From positions 434,001 to 498,000 of the forward strand of contig NZ_JAKQZG010000002.1 of NCBI RefSeq assembly GCF_024359545.1: a DNA stretch of 64,000 nucleotides, in the 5' to 3' direction. Below, one piece after another: positions 63,220-64,000 of this stretch (position 1 is its first letter; the number at the start of each line of letters is the position of its first letter). The DNA comes from Jiella marina. GTDB taxonomy: Bacteria; Pseudomonadota; Alphaproteobacteria; Rhizobiales; Rhizobiaceae. A model generated the notes under the pieces. The model searched no databases. It saw only the letters and a program-made list of their open reading frames with translations, and had not been told where the DNA came from. The position numbers and the translations under genes are program-made.

Positions 63220-64000
63220 TGTCGACCGTCCTCTCCGACACCTTTCAGGTCGCGCTCGGCAAGCTGACTAATGACGAGCAGAAGCAGGTCAAGATCACCG
63301 TCTTCGATCTGCAGACCGACCCGTCCGGTCCAGGGCTGAAATTTCACCGCATCGACAAGTCGAAGGACGAGAACTTCTGGTCGGTTCGCGTCAGCCGCGA
63401 CATCCGCATCATTGTGCACAAGCTGAAGGACAGCCTGGCGCTGGTCTATGTCGACCACCATGACGACGCCTACAAATGGGCTGAGCGCCGACGGATGGAG
63501 GTGCACGAAAAGACGGGGGCGCTCCAGATCGTCGAAGTGCGCGAACGGGTCGTGGAGATCGACGCGCCGATCGCAGTTCAGGCCGAGTTGTTCGGCGGAG
63601 GCTCTCCTCTCGCAACGAGGAGCGATATCGGCTCGTCACCAACGGCATCTTCGGTGTCGACGGAACCTCAGCCAAAACTCTTCGCGGCCCTCTCGGAAGA
63701 CGACCTGCTTTCGGTCGGTGTGCCGCGCGACTGGTTGGCTGACATTGCCGCAGCGGACGAAGAACGCTTCTTTCAGCTTGCCGGGCATCTGCCGTCGGAG
63801 GCTGGCGAGGCGCTTCTCGACTATGCGGCGACCGGCATCTTGAAGCCGGCCGCAGCGCCGGTCGCCGATCCTATGCAGCATCCCGACAGCCTGCGTCGCT
63901 TCCGGGTCATGGAAGGCATCGATGAGTTGCGCGCAGCTCTCGACGCGCCGTTCGAGCGCTGGACGGTGTTCCTGCATCCAGCCCAGCGCGGGGTCGTCGA
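63219..64000 (+). CDS. UvrD-type helicase with RelE-like N-terminus (partial)
   Basis: The first about 260 residues of a gene that continues past the window edge. The N-terminal 90 residues (FQVALGKLTNDEQKQVKITV...FWSVRVSRDIRIIVHKLKDSLALVYVDHHDDAYKWAERR) resemble a RelE/ParE fold; the end, PFERWTVFLHPAQRGVV, is the lead-in to the Walker A of UvrD/Rep-type helicases that share this layout. The Walker A itself is not in the window. It starts within the stop codon of the ASCH gene. The frame is open to the last base. Confidence 0.75.
   Translation, partial: MSTVLSDTFQVALGKLTNDEQKQVKITVFDLQTDPSGPGLKFHRIDKSKDENFWSVRVSRDIRIIVHKLKDSLALVYVDHHDDAYKWAERRRMEVHEKTGALQIVEVRERVVEIDAPIAVQAELFGGGSPLATRSDIGSSPTASSVSTEPQPKLFAALSEDDLLSVGVPRDWLADIAAADEERFFQLAGHLPSEAGEALLDYAATGILKPAAAPVADPMQHPDSLRRFRVMEGIDELRAALDAPFERWTVFLHPAQRGVV

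Noticed and set aside
52871-64000. Island as DISARM or BREX
   Set aside because: No DUF1998 (DrmB), PglZ, BrxC or phospholipase D gene is seen; the set of genes does not match either system.

Overview
The window looks like chromosomal DNA of an alphaproteobacterium, most likely of the Hyphomicrobiales (Rhizobiales). It is GC-rich, genes are dense with frequent 4-base ATGA overlaps, and several families are typical of that group: a sitABCD manganese importer behind a Mur-like palindrome, FrcBCA-type and MalK-type sugar importers, a 1,5-anhydrofructose reductase homologue, DUF1850 beside a fused TAXI-TRAP permease, and intergenic palindromes of the kind common in rhizobial genomes. No rRNA, tRNA or CRISPR array was found. 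The species cannot be fixed from what is visible.

Layout. Positions 0.2-12 kb hold housekeeping and transport genes: a DUF2189 membrane protein, a DMT exporter, trans-aconitate methyltransferase, two MFS transporters, cytochrome c maturation ccmCDG, a parDE toxin-antitoxin pair, a NUDIX hydrolase, a class I cytochrome c, a P-loop kinase, glyQ and a BLUF photoreceptor. Positions 12-19.6 kb carry DUF1850 plus a TRAP permease, the sitABCD operon and a lipoprotein. 

Positions 20-45 kb form one large carbohydrate-catabolism region. A seven-gene leftward operon (iolE-like isomerase, two Gfo/Idh/MocA dehydrogenases, an SDR, then an FrcBCA-like importer) is divergent from a LacI regulator. Next come a UPF0303 protein, a DeoR repressor divergent from a third Gfo/Idh/MocA gene, a second LacI regulator, and afr-CoA transferase-enoyl-CoA hydratase. 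A nine-gene rightward operon follows: a CUT1-type sugar importer with its own ATPase, GMC, SDR, GMC, Dabb and DUF993. Palindromic operator candidates lie exactly at the regulator-controlled junctions. Together the genes suggest uptake and stepwise oxidation of a cyclitol, anhydro-sugar or keto-sugar; the substrate is not known.

Positions 45-52.6 kb hold an RND efflux pump with its adaptor, an IS5-family element (50188..51030) and a frameshifted S41 peptidase gene whose stop codon is made by the IS junction. From about 52.8 kb to the right edge lies an integrated accessory island. It begins with a P4-type integrase preceded by unusual short repeats, and continues with a type III-like restriction helicase-nuclease, an FRG-domain protein, a small acidic protein, an adenine methyltransferase with a compositionally distinct central domain, a very AT-rich GIY-YIG-like protein, an ASCH plus pseudobarrel protein, and a UvrD-type helicase with a RelE-like N-terminus that runs off the window. 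This defence-like island is the most likely place for a poorly described system.
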